Origin: an uncultured Eubacteriales bacterium
Lineage (GTDB): Bacteria; Bacillota; Clostridia; Oscillospirales; CAG-272
Length of the DNA stretch: 7,331 bases
Reading direction: 5' to 3'
NCBI GenBank assembly: GCA_900552255.1
Contig: URZF01000073.1
Location: 1 to 7,331, forward strand
Numbering within the stretch: the stretch's first letter is position 1; every line of letters starts with the position of its first letter. The notes beneath the pieces were generated by a model, which ran no database searches, was not told where the DNA came from, and worked only from the letters and a program-made list of their open reading frames with translations. Below, piece after piece: positions 1-5,655 of the stretch. The translations under genes were made by a program, and so were the position numbers.

Positions 1-78
1 AACTCACCCCGAGGTCGGGGAAAAGTCTCCGTTATGCAAAATCTTGTCGGCAGCTCCGTACCCACTTAAAGATTTATT
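1..78 (-). ncRNA. Start of an unidentified structured 5' leader or small RNA, cut by the window edge
   Basis: This stretch lies just downstream of a consensus promoter and is transcribed leftward off the window. The minus-strand sequence at 82-69 pairs with 45-34 (AAGATTTTGCAT) over 12 bp with a 2-base bulge. About 8 of these pairs would lie inside the RNA if transcription starts near 78. A second small hairpin, CCCCG-ACCT-CGGGG, lies at 20-7 and has no T-run after it, so it is not an obvious terminator. The motif ACGGAG occurs twice, once inside and once just after the long stem. No ribosome binding site with an ATG is visible. It could be a riboswitch, a ribosomal-protein leader or an independent small RNA. 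I looked for SRP RNA, 6S, RNase P, tmRNA and common riboswitch signatures from memory and recognised none. Confidence 0.35.
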
Positions 79-84
79 GCATCT

Positions 85-113
85 ATTATAGCACGTCTGC
101 CGAAGCCTGTCAA
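85..113 (-). promoter_or_regulatory. Consensus sigma-A promoter firing leftward off the window
   Basis: On the minus strand a perfect TTGACA (113-108), a 17-base spacer and a perfect TATAAT (90-85) are seen. An A/T-rich stretch (125-134, AAAATATTTT) sits just upstream of the -35 box and could act as an UP element. The predicted start is near 78. This is the best match to the promoter consensus in the window, which suggests a strongly expressed product. The gene itself lies beyond the left edge. Confidence 0.8.
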
Positions 114-171
114 TAGCGGCGTCAAAAATATTTTATCCTGTTTTCCCCTCTCCGCTTACCGCCCGGTCCCC

Positions 172-300
172 GTTCACGGATCCCATCCGTGAACCGCGGG
201 AGCGCTTCCAAAAAGCAGCGCCCGCTTTTATTCCCATCGACAGCAAGGTTCCGGCACCCGTGAAATCCCCGCTCCCGCGCAGCCGGCTGCGCCGGCGGGA
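172..300. repeat. Cluster of three GC-rich inverted repeats in a gene-free spacer
   Basis: The spacer 114-341 holds no convincing gene. It does hold three closely spaced hairpins. The first is GTTCACGGAT-CCC-ATCCGTGAAC (172-194, 10 bp, perfect). The second pairs GCGGG (196-200) plus CGCT (203-206) with AGCG (217-220) plus CCCGC (221-225), and is followed on the plus strand by TTTTATT. The third is centred on the perfect palindrome GCGCAGCCGGCTGCGC (277-292), with flanking TCCCGC/GCGGGA (273-278/295-300). The stems are seen directly. Their role is unknown: an intergenic repeat element, a leftover of the DUF3048 mRNA 3' end, or a plus-strand terminator for the middle one are all possible. Confidence 0.4.
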
Positions 301-341
301 CCGGGCGCACGCAAGCGAGCTGCCATCTTCCGGCTGCCTGC

Positions 342-374
342 AAAAAAGACGGGACATTCCACATGTCCCGTCTT
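342..374 (-). terminator. Rho-independent terminator of the DUF3048 gene
   Basis: A perfect 12-bp stem (346-357 with 363-374, AAGACGGGACAT on the plus strand) encloses a 5-base loop. Read leftward, the stem runs into a T-run at 347-342. It starts 12 bases after the stop codon of the lipoprotein gene, which is the classical position. The plus-strand side also has a short T-run (379-383), so it may work in both directions. Confidence 0.9.
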
Positions 375-386
375 GAAATTTTTCCA

Positions 387-1655
387 TCAGCTCCAAAAAG
401 TCGTACCGCCGTAAATGTAGTCGTTATCGAGATAACCGATATAGGTATTGCCGGTCGCGAGCTTCAGCTCACTTCCAAGCGGATCCGTCAGCGTGAGCGT
501 ATCGCCGTCGGAACGCCAAGTGATCTGAATGACCTTGCCGCCGTAGAAATAGTAGCCCGTACCGCTGCCACGCGTCTCGACAAGGGTCATATCCGGATCG
601 CTGGAAATACCGCTTTTCACATTCTCGACATCCGTAAAGAGCGTGATCACATTGGTGAAAGAAAGCTGCTTGTTCGTCTCGGAATCCACATGAGCCGCGC
701 CGTCCTGGAAGCGCAGATATTTATCCGTCGTCGCATCATAACGGAAGCTTACCTTTTTTCCGGCAAGAGAAACGCCCTGACAGGTAAATTCCAAATTGAT
801 CGTCGTCGCACTGGAAGCGCCCGCCATCGATTTCGTCGTGCCGTAATCGACAAATTTGAGGCTCTGCTTGGGCGTACCTGTAGTGGTACCACCGGCCTTT
901 ACAAAATATGCGGATTTGGAATTGAGAAGCGCCGTCAGTGCCGCCGGCTTGAACAGCGTATCATATTTGAGCTCGGGCAGACGCTCCTCATAGTGAGTGA
1001 TCGTCCCATATTTGTTGCCGGCCTCAACGGTGGCAAACCAATATTCCTGCTGCGTATCGATAAAGCCCCAGCGGCTGCCAAGTCTGTCTGCCGCCATCTG
1101 ATAGAAATCATAATGCACGGTCTTGGACCCACCATGGCACATGAGCACCGCGTTTTGATATGCCGCAAGATCCAGATGATAATCTCTTCCCGAACGGATA
1201 TTGCAGACGCTGTCGACCGTCGTGTAGTCGGCGACCACCATCAAAAAACGGGTGATGCCGGGCGCTACCAGCGCTTCATAAAGGATATCAGCCTGATCCA
1301 GTCCCGTCTGACGGGCATAGCTGCTCTTGATGTTGTCTACCACGATCGCCAGCGGCTTCGTATTGGAAAGATCCTTGGTTGTCGGGATCCCGGTGAGCGG
1401 ATTTATGTAGCTTCCCTCAGGAGGAATGATCGGCGTCCCTCCGCTGGTTGTATCTTCAGACGAAGTATTCGTATCTCCCGTCGTTTCCGGCGGATTTTCT
1501 CCTTGTGTCGTAGCGGTCGTCTCCGCCGGAATCGTTCCGATCGGCGTCGAATCGCCTCCGCTTTCCCCTGCGCATCCTGCGATCAAGGTGCAGAAAGCAA
1601 CCGTCAGGAGAATCGTCAAAAAGGCAAACAGTGATCTTTTGATTTCTTTTTTCAT
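387..1655 (-). CDS. DUF3048 domain lipoprotein (YerB-like)
   Basis: The product (422 aa) starts with a basic n-region, a hydrophobic stretch (9-26) and the lipobox LIAGC, so Cys28 should be lipidated and the protein held on the outer face of the membrane. A Thr/Glu/Pro-rich linker (about 32-80) follows. The DUF3048 N-terminal domain begins at INPLTGIPT (84-92) and shows the family pattern KPLAIVVDN (100-108), LYEALVAPGITRFL (125-138), RSGRDYHLDLA (154-164) and HGGS (174-177). The C-terminal DUF3048 domain spans about 290-418, with DGAAHVD, FTNVITLF and GYYFYGGKVIQITW. The start at 1655 is chosen because GGAGG (1665-1661) lies 5 bases upstream and the signal peptide begins there; an upstream in-frame start at 1688 would cross that site. 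Bacillus YerB was reported to interact with the PcrA helicase, but the biochemical role of the family is not settled. The gene has its own promoter and terminator. Confidence 0.9.
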   Translation of the reverse strand: MKKEIKRSLFAFLTILLTVAFCTLIAGCAGESGGDSTPIGTIPAETTATTQGENPPETTGDTNTSSEDTTSGGTPIIPPEGSYINPLTGIPTTKDLSNTKPLAIVVDNIKSSYARQTGLDQADILYEALVAPGITRFLMVVADYTTVDSVCNIRSGRDYHLDLAAYQNAVLMCHGGSKTVHYDFYQMAADRLGSRWGFIDTQQEYWFATVEAGNKYGTITHYEERLPELKYDTLFKPAALTALLNSKSAYFVKAGGTTTGTPKQSLKFVDYGTTKSMAGASSATTINLEFTCQGVSLAGKKVSFRYDATTDKYLRFQDGAAHVDSETNKQLSFTNVITLFTDVENVKSGISSDPDMTLVETRGSGTGYYFYGGKVIQITWRSDGDTLTLTDPLGSELKLATGNTYIGYLDNDYIYGGTTFWS

Positions 1656-1762
1656 TTGAACCTCCCACACCGTTCCGCAGAACGGCAAATCTTTACAAAA
1701 GCCTCGGCTTTACACGGCATACGGCGCAGACTGACACCGATCTCGCGGCCGCCGCTTGTCAT
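1652..1762 (-). CDS. Possible 36-codon leader ORF ahead of the DUF3048 gene
   Basis: An ATG at 1762 opens a 36-codon frame ending in TGA at 1654-1652. The stop overlaps the ATG of the lipoprotein gene (ATGA). The product would be small and basic, beginning MTSGGREIGVSL, with three cysteines (residues 17, 26, 32) and the C-terminus CGRFK. It has no Shine-Dalgarno box. The ATG falls exactly at the predicted transcription start, so it would have to be translated as a leaderless message. A frame this long arises by chance fairly often in this base composition, and I recognise no family. It is listed because the overlap could couple its translation to the downstream gene. Confidence 0.18.
   Translation of the reverse strand: MTSGGREIGVSLRRMPCKAEAFVKICRSAERCGRFK
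1661..1711 (-). promoter_or_regulatory. Leader hairpins and ribosome binding site of the DUF3048 gene
   Basis: The roughly 107-base leader carries GGAGG at 1665-1661. A 6-bp hairpin (CCGTTC 1670-1675 with GAACGG 1680-1685) ends 4 bases upstream of it. A second short hairpin (AAAGC/GCTTT, 1698-1711) lies further upstream and is followed in the RNA by TTTTG. The stems are visible, but they are short. A regulatory role is only a guess. Confidence 0.3.
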
Positions 1763-1768
1763 ATGCTT

Positions 1769-1797
1769 ATACTACCACAAATATGCACGATTGTCAA
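1769..1797 (-). promoter_or_regulatory. Sigma-A promoter of the DUF3048 gene
   Basis: The minus strand shows a perfect TTGACA (1797-1792), a 17-base spacer and TAGTAT (1774-1769, five of six matches). It lies in the AT-rich gap just after the tadA stop codon. The predicted start is near 1762, giving a leader of about 107 bases before the lipoprotein ATG. No hairpin terminator is seen between tadA and this promoter, so read-through from the upstream operon is possible. Confidence 0.75.
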
Positions 1798-1830
1798 ATA
1801 TATTTTATTTTTATTTCTCGCCATAAGTTC

Positions 1831-2331
1831 CTATTTTTCGCCGTTTTCCGAGACGGCGCCGGGAGTTTTCCGACGGCGCAATTCGCTGAAAAAATCCGAA
1901 AGAAGCGACGAGCACTCGTTTTCCAAAATACCGGCAAACACCGCCGGCCTATGATTCAAGCCAAAGGAGTTCATGTCGAAGCATGTCCCAAAAGCGCCGG
2001 CTTTTTTATCGCATGCACCGAAATAGACCGCTTCCACACGGGAATTGATGACAGCACCGGCACACATCGGACACGGTTCAAGCGTGACATACAGCTCACA
2101 GCGCGGAAGCCGCCAGCCGCCGAGCTTTTTACATGCCCTGTCTATCGCCTTGAGCTCCGCATGATAAAGCGCATTTTTCCCCGTTTCGCGCGTATTGTAC
2201 GCCCTCGCGATGATGATGCCGTCGCGGACCACCACCGCTCCTACGGGCACCTCTCCCCTGTCGGCAGCACGGCGTGCCTGATGGAGTGCCTCGAGCATGT
2301 ATACTTCCGCATTCGGATTTCTTCCGATCAT
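1831..2331 (-). CDS. tadA: tRNA-specific adenosine deaminase TadA
   Basis: This cytoplasmic zinc enzyme converts adenosine 34 of tRNA-Arg(ACG) to inosine, so that one tRNA can read CGU, CGC and CGA codons. The product (166 aa) has normal length for the family. The cytidine/deoxycytidylate deaminase fold is marked by GEVPVGAVVV (26-35), then HAE (57-59) giving the zinc-binding His57 and the proton-shuttling Glu59, and PCPMC (86-90) giving Cys87 and Cys90. The segment VYFGACDKKAGAFGT (102-116) is typical of TadA. The start at 2331 is chosen because GGAGG (2344-2340) lies 8 bases upstream and the alternative start at 2400 would add 23 residues lying within the upstream gene. Its ATG overlaps the TGA of the CPBP protease gene (ATGA), which points to co-transcription and coupled translation. 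Confidence 0.95.
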   Translation of the reverse strand: MIGRNPNAEVYMLEALHQARRAADRGEVPVGAVVVRDGIIIARAYNTRETGKNALYHAELKAIDRACKKLGGWRLPRCELYVTLEPCPMCAGAVINSRVEAVYFGACDKKAGAFGTCFDMNSFGLNHRPAVFAGILENECSSLLSDFFSELRRRKTPGAVSENGEK

Positions 2332-3206
2332 TCCAATCCCCTCCAAAAAATCTGTATGAGCGCCGCAGTTATTAGAAACACAACATAAGGAAAGCTCCAA
2401 AAATAAGCGGAGGGAACCGCCTGTTCATCGTCTTCGCCCGATATCGTTCCAAGCGTCGTTTTCAGCATCGGCAGACCCGCGGCAATCATCAGGACACAAG
2501 CGGCAAAAACAATCCGCATAAACGTCGGATAATACGAAGCGAACAGCGTCCGCGCGATTTCCGCAGCATACCAAACCGCATTGCAGAACAGATGGACGAA
2601 AATCGCACAGCCGAGCGAACCCGTCGAAAGATATGCGATCCCGAGGATCAATCCGCAGAAAAACGCGATCGGGAACCGCTCGATCGAAAAGTGCATCAAC
2701 GCAAAGGAAAGCGCGGAAAGCATAAGCGCCAACAGCTTTCTGTGAACCGTCAAAGCGCGCATCACGGTGCCTCGGAAAAACAATTCCTCGAGCACCGCCG
2801 GCAAAACGACATATGCGGCAAGCATCAAAGCGTAGCCAAGCGGCGCGGTAGCGGCGGAAACGCCCATATCCACGATAGCAGACGGAAAAACCGCGCTGTA
2901 TAAAATCTGGATAAGAACGATAACGCCCACAGATGACACACAGATGAGAAAGCTCTTTGAGCCCCGTGCTCCGGGACAAAGCCGCGGCATCGGGATTTCG
3001 AGCTTTGCGGCGCTCAGACGGACAAATAGGACTGGCAGACCGAAAGTCGGAAGCTTCAGTAACAAAGCAGCAAGCAAATAGAGATTTTCCGACTCGAGCT
3101 CCGCATAATTCAGACAAAGGGCGCAAAGCCAAACCAAAGCCATAGAAAAAAGCAGCGAAAAGCCGAGGATTTCAGACATCCGCTTTGACTGTCTATTCTT
3201 ATCCAT
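2328..3206 (-). CDS. CPBP family intramembrane glutamic endopeptidase (CAAX protease-like)
   Basis: The product (292 aa) is a polytopic membrane protein with about eight or nine hydrophobic segments (near residues 14-34, 41-62, 86-106, 124-139, 153-173, 178-195, 197-218, 230-248, 270-288). It carries the conserved CPBP/Rce1 motifs in order: EELFFR (140-145; catalytic-type Glu140/Glu141 and Arg145), FALMH (168-172, His172) and HLFCN (205-209, His205 and Asn209). Members of this family cleave within or near the membrane; bacterial ones have been linked to bacteriocin self-immunity and membrane-protein processing. The substrate here is unknown. The start at 3206 has AGGAG (3216-3212) 5 bases upstream. 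The longer reading frame up to 3362 runs through a terminator and the promoter, so it is not used. An in-frame ATG at 3257 sits exactly at the predicted transcription start and could be a leaderless alternative adding 17 residues. Confidence 0.88.
   Translation of the reverse strand: MDKNRQSKRMSEILGFSLLFSMALVWLCALCLNYAELESENLYLLAALLLKLPTFGLPVLFVRLSAAKLEIPMPRLCPGARGSKSFLICVSSVGVIVLIQILYSAVFPSAIVDMGVSAATAPLGYALMLAAYVVLPAVLEELFFRGTVMRALTVHRKLLALMLSALSFALMHFSIERFPIAFFCGLILGIAYLSTGSLGCAIFVHLFCNAVWYAAEIARTLFASYYPTFMRIVFAACVLMIAAGLPMLKTTLGTISGEDDEQAVPSAYFWSFPYVVFLITAALIQIFWRGLE
2338..2344 (-). promoter_or_regulatory. Ribosome binding site of tadA inside the CPBP gene
   Basis: GGAGGGG (2344-2338) lies within the last codons of the CPBP protease gene, with 8 bases between its GGAGG core and the ATG at 2331. 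It decides the tadA start in favour of 2331. Together with the ATGA overlap it shows that tadA has its own initiation site even though it depends on the upstream transcript. Confidence 0.8.
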
Positions 3207-3263
3207 TCCCGCTCCTCTCCGCATGTCAAACCTGCCATGCCGTCCTAAAATAGCCATACCGTT

Positions 3264-3292
3264 ATTATAATACATCGCAGGAAAAAATTCAA
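3264..3292 (-). promoter_or_regulatory. Sigma-A promoter of the CPBP-tadA operon
   Basis: On the minus strand TTGAAT (3292-3287, four of six matches), a 17-base spacer and a perfect TATAAT (3269-3264) are seen. It lies just after the terminator of the GH94 gene, so the protease and tadA form a unit separate from the upstream genes. The predicted start is at about 3257, which coincides with an in-frame ATG. Confidence 0.75.
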
Positions 3293-3301
3293 CAGGATAA
3301 C

Positions 3302-3330
3302 AAAAAATACCGCGCCGTCGGCGCGGTATT
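3302..3330 (-). terminator. Rho-independent terminator of the M23-GH94 operon
   Basis: A perfect 11-bp stem (AATACCGCGCC at 3306-3316 with 3320-3330) closes a 3-base loop. Read leftward it runs into a T-run (3307-3302). It begins 15 bases after the GH94 stop codon. Because it sits between the GH94 stop and the CPBP promoter, it also rules out the longest CPBP reading frame as the real gene. Confidence 0.9.
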
Positions 3331-3345
3331 CTTTTCTTATCATTT

Positions 3346-5622
3346 TCAGGCTTTCTTTCCAAGCGTCACATCGATTTTCAGCGTCTCTCCGGATACAGGA
3401 GCAATCGGAGCATCCGCCGGCACCGTTTTTCCATTCACGGAAAGCGCCAACACATCGGATCCAGTCCCGTCGCCGTGATAGAAAATCTCATATGTGCAAC
3501 CGCGGAACACCTTGGTGATCCCGCACTCACGCCACGACAGAGGCAGGCACGGGTCGATGCGAAGCCCCGCAAGCTCCGCATGGAGCCCGAACACGTATTC
3601 GATCACGCTTTTGAGCATCCACGAGCTGGACGCCGTGCGCCAGCTCTGTCCCGGTGTTCCGGCGCGGTAACCGGTCTCCGGCGCAAAATAGGAATTGAAC
3701 ATCGCGTAAGGCTCGCCGCATTTGACGCCATAGGTCGTATCAAACGGGAGCATCTTACGAAGCCCCTCCTCCACGCGGTCGGGACGGCGCAAAATGCTGT
3801 CCACCGCCAGCTTCCACGCGGACGGATGGAGATAGATGCCGCCGTTGTCCTGCACGCCGGGCGCCTTTTCCGCCATAGAGCCGATATAGTCGCGCTGATA
3901 GGAGAAAGCAGGGTAAGCGAGTCGGATGCCGATCGGCGTTTCGAGGATCTCCTCGGCGCGCTCCATCGCCTCGGCGCCGCGCGGCAGTCCCGCGAGCACC
4001 GACCAAAGCTGCGAAATCAAGAATATCTTACCTTCGTCGCAGTCCGAGCCGCCCATGATGATGTCGTCGTCGGTGCGGGCATATAGATAATAGCCGCCCT
4101 TTTCGTCCCAGCCGTAGGTCTCGATGCGCTCCTCCATGATTCTGCCTCGCTCGTCGGCGGTCCTTGCATCGTCGTCTTTGCCAAGCCAGCGCGCGATCTC
4201 CGCAAACTGGCGGTTCGCACGGCACCACGCGATGGAAAGCCACACCGAAACGCCTTTTCCTTTTAATCCGGCGTAGTTGACGCAGTCGTTCCAGTCGCCG
4301 CCCCAAATGCGGACAAGTCCGTAAAGTCCCTGGAAATTGTATAGGAAATCGACCGAGCGCTTGATGTGCTCGTAAACGGGGTATTCCTCCTCCGTATCGT
4401 TGAATTTCACCGTCTCATAGAGCAGCGAGGGATCGCCAAGCTCTCTTATGATGGTATTCACCGCAAACGTCATCCACACGGTGTTGTCCGCGAAATTGCG
4501 GTCGCGGATCGCACCGTCGATGATGGTCCTCGGCGCGTAGCCGTTCTGATACTGATAGGAGAGCACGCGCTTGATGCGCTTCCAAGCGAGCCTCGGATTC
4601 ACCGCCGCGAGGCACTCCGTATCGCTCGTCATATCGCGGTAGCCGTTGTGGCGCACGCGCGCCCAGCGCGAGCCCATATCCGCGGCGTATTTCATCCAGC
4701 CGTTGATGAGGTGATTGAAGCTCTCCCACGGCGTTTTGATTCTGACGCCGCCCAGCACTTCCTTGTACTTTTTCTCCATCGCGGAAAACTCCGTAGAGAC
4801 GGCCGTCTCCGTCGGCGGGACAATCTCCGCCGTATCTAGCGCGACGCCGAGCACAAAATGCACGGTACGGCTCTCGCCCGGCGCGAGCGTCAGGGTGTTC
4901 TCCAGCGCAAGGCACAGCTTTTCCGAATTGCAGTCGCTTCCCGTGCAGCCGCCGTGCTTACAAAGTGCCGCGGGATGCTGCTCATCCCCGTAAGGACCGA
5001 TGAAAGCGTTACGTCTCGAATCAAAGCCTGTCGCCTTCTCGGAAGCGGTCATATATCCCCAAATGTGACGGTTGCGCTTCGAATAAAGCTCATGATAATC
5101 GTGCGCGTACACCGCGTTTTTGTCCGTCATGAAGCCGCCTGTGCCGAGATTGTAGCCCTGCGGACGGTAGGTGCCGTCCAGCTCCGTTTTCGCATAGGTG
5201 ATAAGCTTGACGGCGCGGGGACGGTCGCCCGTATTGGTAAGCGTCACGCTCCAAATCTCCCGCCTGCCCTCATTGGGGACAAAGATGCGCACCGCGCTTT
5301 TGATTCCGTTATATGAAAGAGAAATGGTACTGAAGCCGCAGCCGTGCAGACAGGAATAATCCGTGTAGCCGTAATCCAGCGGAAGCCCGAACAGGCTCCA
5401 AGTCCCGCCGTTTTCCGACACGAAGATATTCCGGTTCGATACAAGCAGAATCCTTCTTCCCATATCGTCCTGCGCAAGTCCCTCGCCGTAGCCGACCTGA
5501 GAGGTAAACGTCACATATTCGTCGTTGAACATGTAATTATACCAGTGACGCGGCGTTTCCGGCTCCGTCACGGTAAACGAATCGTCGGCGTTAAAATGTC
5601 CGTACCATTTGTAATCCTTCAT
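3346..5622 (-). CDS. GH94 family glycoside phosphorylase-type enzyme (cellobiose phosphorylase-like)
   Basis: GH94 enzymes reversibly phosphorolyse beta-linked glucosides or N-acetylglucosaminides to a sugar 1-phosphate. The product (758 aa) has no signal peptide, so it is cytoplasmic, and is close to the usual family length. The N-terminal beta-sandwich (about 1-285) begins with the family-like GHF and PETPRHWYNYM (21-31). The (alpha/alpha)6 barrel (about 300-685) carries GYRDMTSD (327-334), GGDWND (441-446) holding the general-acid Asp, NGGIYLHP (593-600) and SWRTASSSWM (660-669). Arg329, His599 and Thr663 align by eye with phosphate-site residues of characterised members. A C-terminal beta domain follows (GLRIDPCLPLSW, FRGCTYEI). 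The substrate cannot be read from the sequence; automated pipelines may call it GH36-type. The gene follows the M23 gene by 33 bases without a terminator. The ATG at 5622 has only a distant AAAGG; a TTG at 5628 has it at 6-base spacing and is a real alternative, adding two residues. Confidence 0.87.
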   Translation of the reverse strand: MKDYKWYGHFNADDSFTVTEPETPRHWYNYMFNDEYVTFTSQVGYGEGLAQDDMGRRILLVSNRNIFVSENGGTWSLFGLPLDYGYTDYSCLHGCGFSTISLSYNGIKSAVRIFVPNEGRREIWSVTLTNTGDRPRAVKLITYAKTELDGTYRPQGYNLGTGGFMTDKNAVYAHDYHELYSKRNRHIWGYMTASEKATGFDSRRNAFIGPYGDEQHPAALCKHGGCTGSDCNSEKLCLALENTLTLAPGESRTVHFVLGVALDTAEIVPPTETAVSTEFSAMEKKYKEVLGGVRIKTPWESFNHLINGWMKYAADMGSRWARVRHNGYRDMTSDTECLAAVNPRLAWKRIKRVLSYQYQNGYAPRTIIDGAIRDRNFADNTVWMTFAVNTIIRELGDPSLLYETVKFNDTEEEYPVYEHIKRSVDFLYNFQGLYGLVRIWGGDWNDCVNYAGLKGKGVSVWLSIAWCRANRQFAEIARWLGKDDDARTADERGRIMEERIETYGWDEKGGYYLYARTDDDIIMGGSDCDEGKIFLISQLWSVLAGLPRGAEAMERAEEILETPIGIRLAYPAFSYQRDYIGSMAEKAPGVQDNGGIYLHPSAWKLAVDSILRRPDRVEEGLRKMLPFDTTYGVKCGEPYAMFNSYFAPETGYRAGTPGQSWRTASSSWMLKSVIEYVFGLHAELAGLRIDPCLPLSWRECGITKVFRGCTYEIFYHGDGTGSDVLALSVNGKTVPADAPIAPVSGETLKIDVTLGKKA

Positions 5623-5634
5623 AAACAAACCAAA

Positions 5635-5641
5635 CCTTTCC
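5635..5641 (-). promoter_or_regulatory. Weak ribosome binding site of the GH94 gene
   Basis: GGAAAGG (5641-5635) is the only purine-rich site upstream. It lies 12 bases from the ATG at 5622, which is too far for good initiation, but 6 bases from an in-frame TTG at 5628. This makes the TTG start plausible and suggests modest translation of the GH94 enzyme. Confidence 0.45.
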
Positions 5642-5655
5642 GAAGTATCTATATT

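Noticed and set aside
1..67. Possible GTG-initiated frame at 65 running off the left edge, or an SRP RNA downstream of tadA
   Set aside because: There is no Shine-Dalgarno box for the frame. The conserved SRP segments (such as the GGUGCCCUGU-type motif of small bacterial SRP RNAs) are absent in the visible part.
196..229. Hairpin followed by TTTT on the plus strand, resembling a terminator
   Set aside because: No plus-strand gene precedes it within the window, and the left edge is occupied by a leftward promoter. It is kept only as part of the hairpin cluster.
122..364. 80-codon minus-strand frame in the left spacer
   Set aside because: Its ATG lies inside the DUF3048 terminator hairpin, there is no Shine-Dalgarno box, and it crosses three inverted repeats. 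The composition does not look like a protein.
363..1634. Long plus-strand open frame opposite the DUF3048 gene (423 codons)
   Set aside because: It is rich in Arg and Ile, has no known motif or ribosome binding site, begins inside the terminator stem, and lies fully opposite a gene with clear family motifs. It is a mirror frame of codon bias.
3207..3362. N-terminal extension of the CPBP protease to 3362
   Set aside because: The extension would be translated from the stem of the upstream gene's terminator and from the promoter itself, which the mRNA would not contain.
3475..4086. Plus-strand frame opposite the GH94 gene (203 codons)
   Set aside because: It is an antisense shadow with Arg/His-rich composition and no recognisable domain, while the opposite strand carries continuous GH94 homology.
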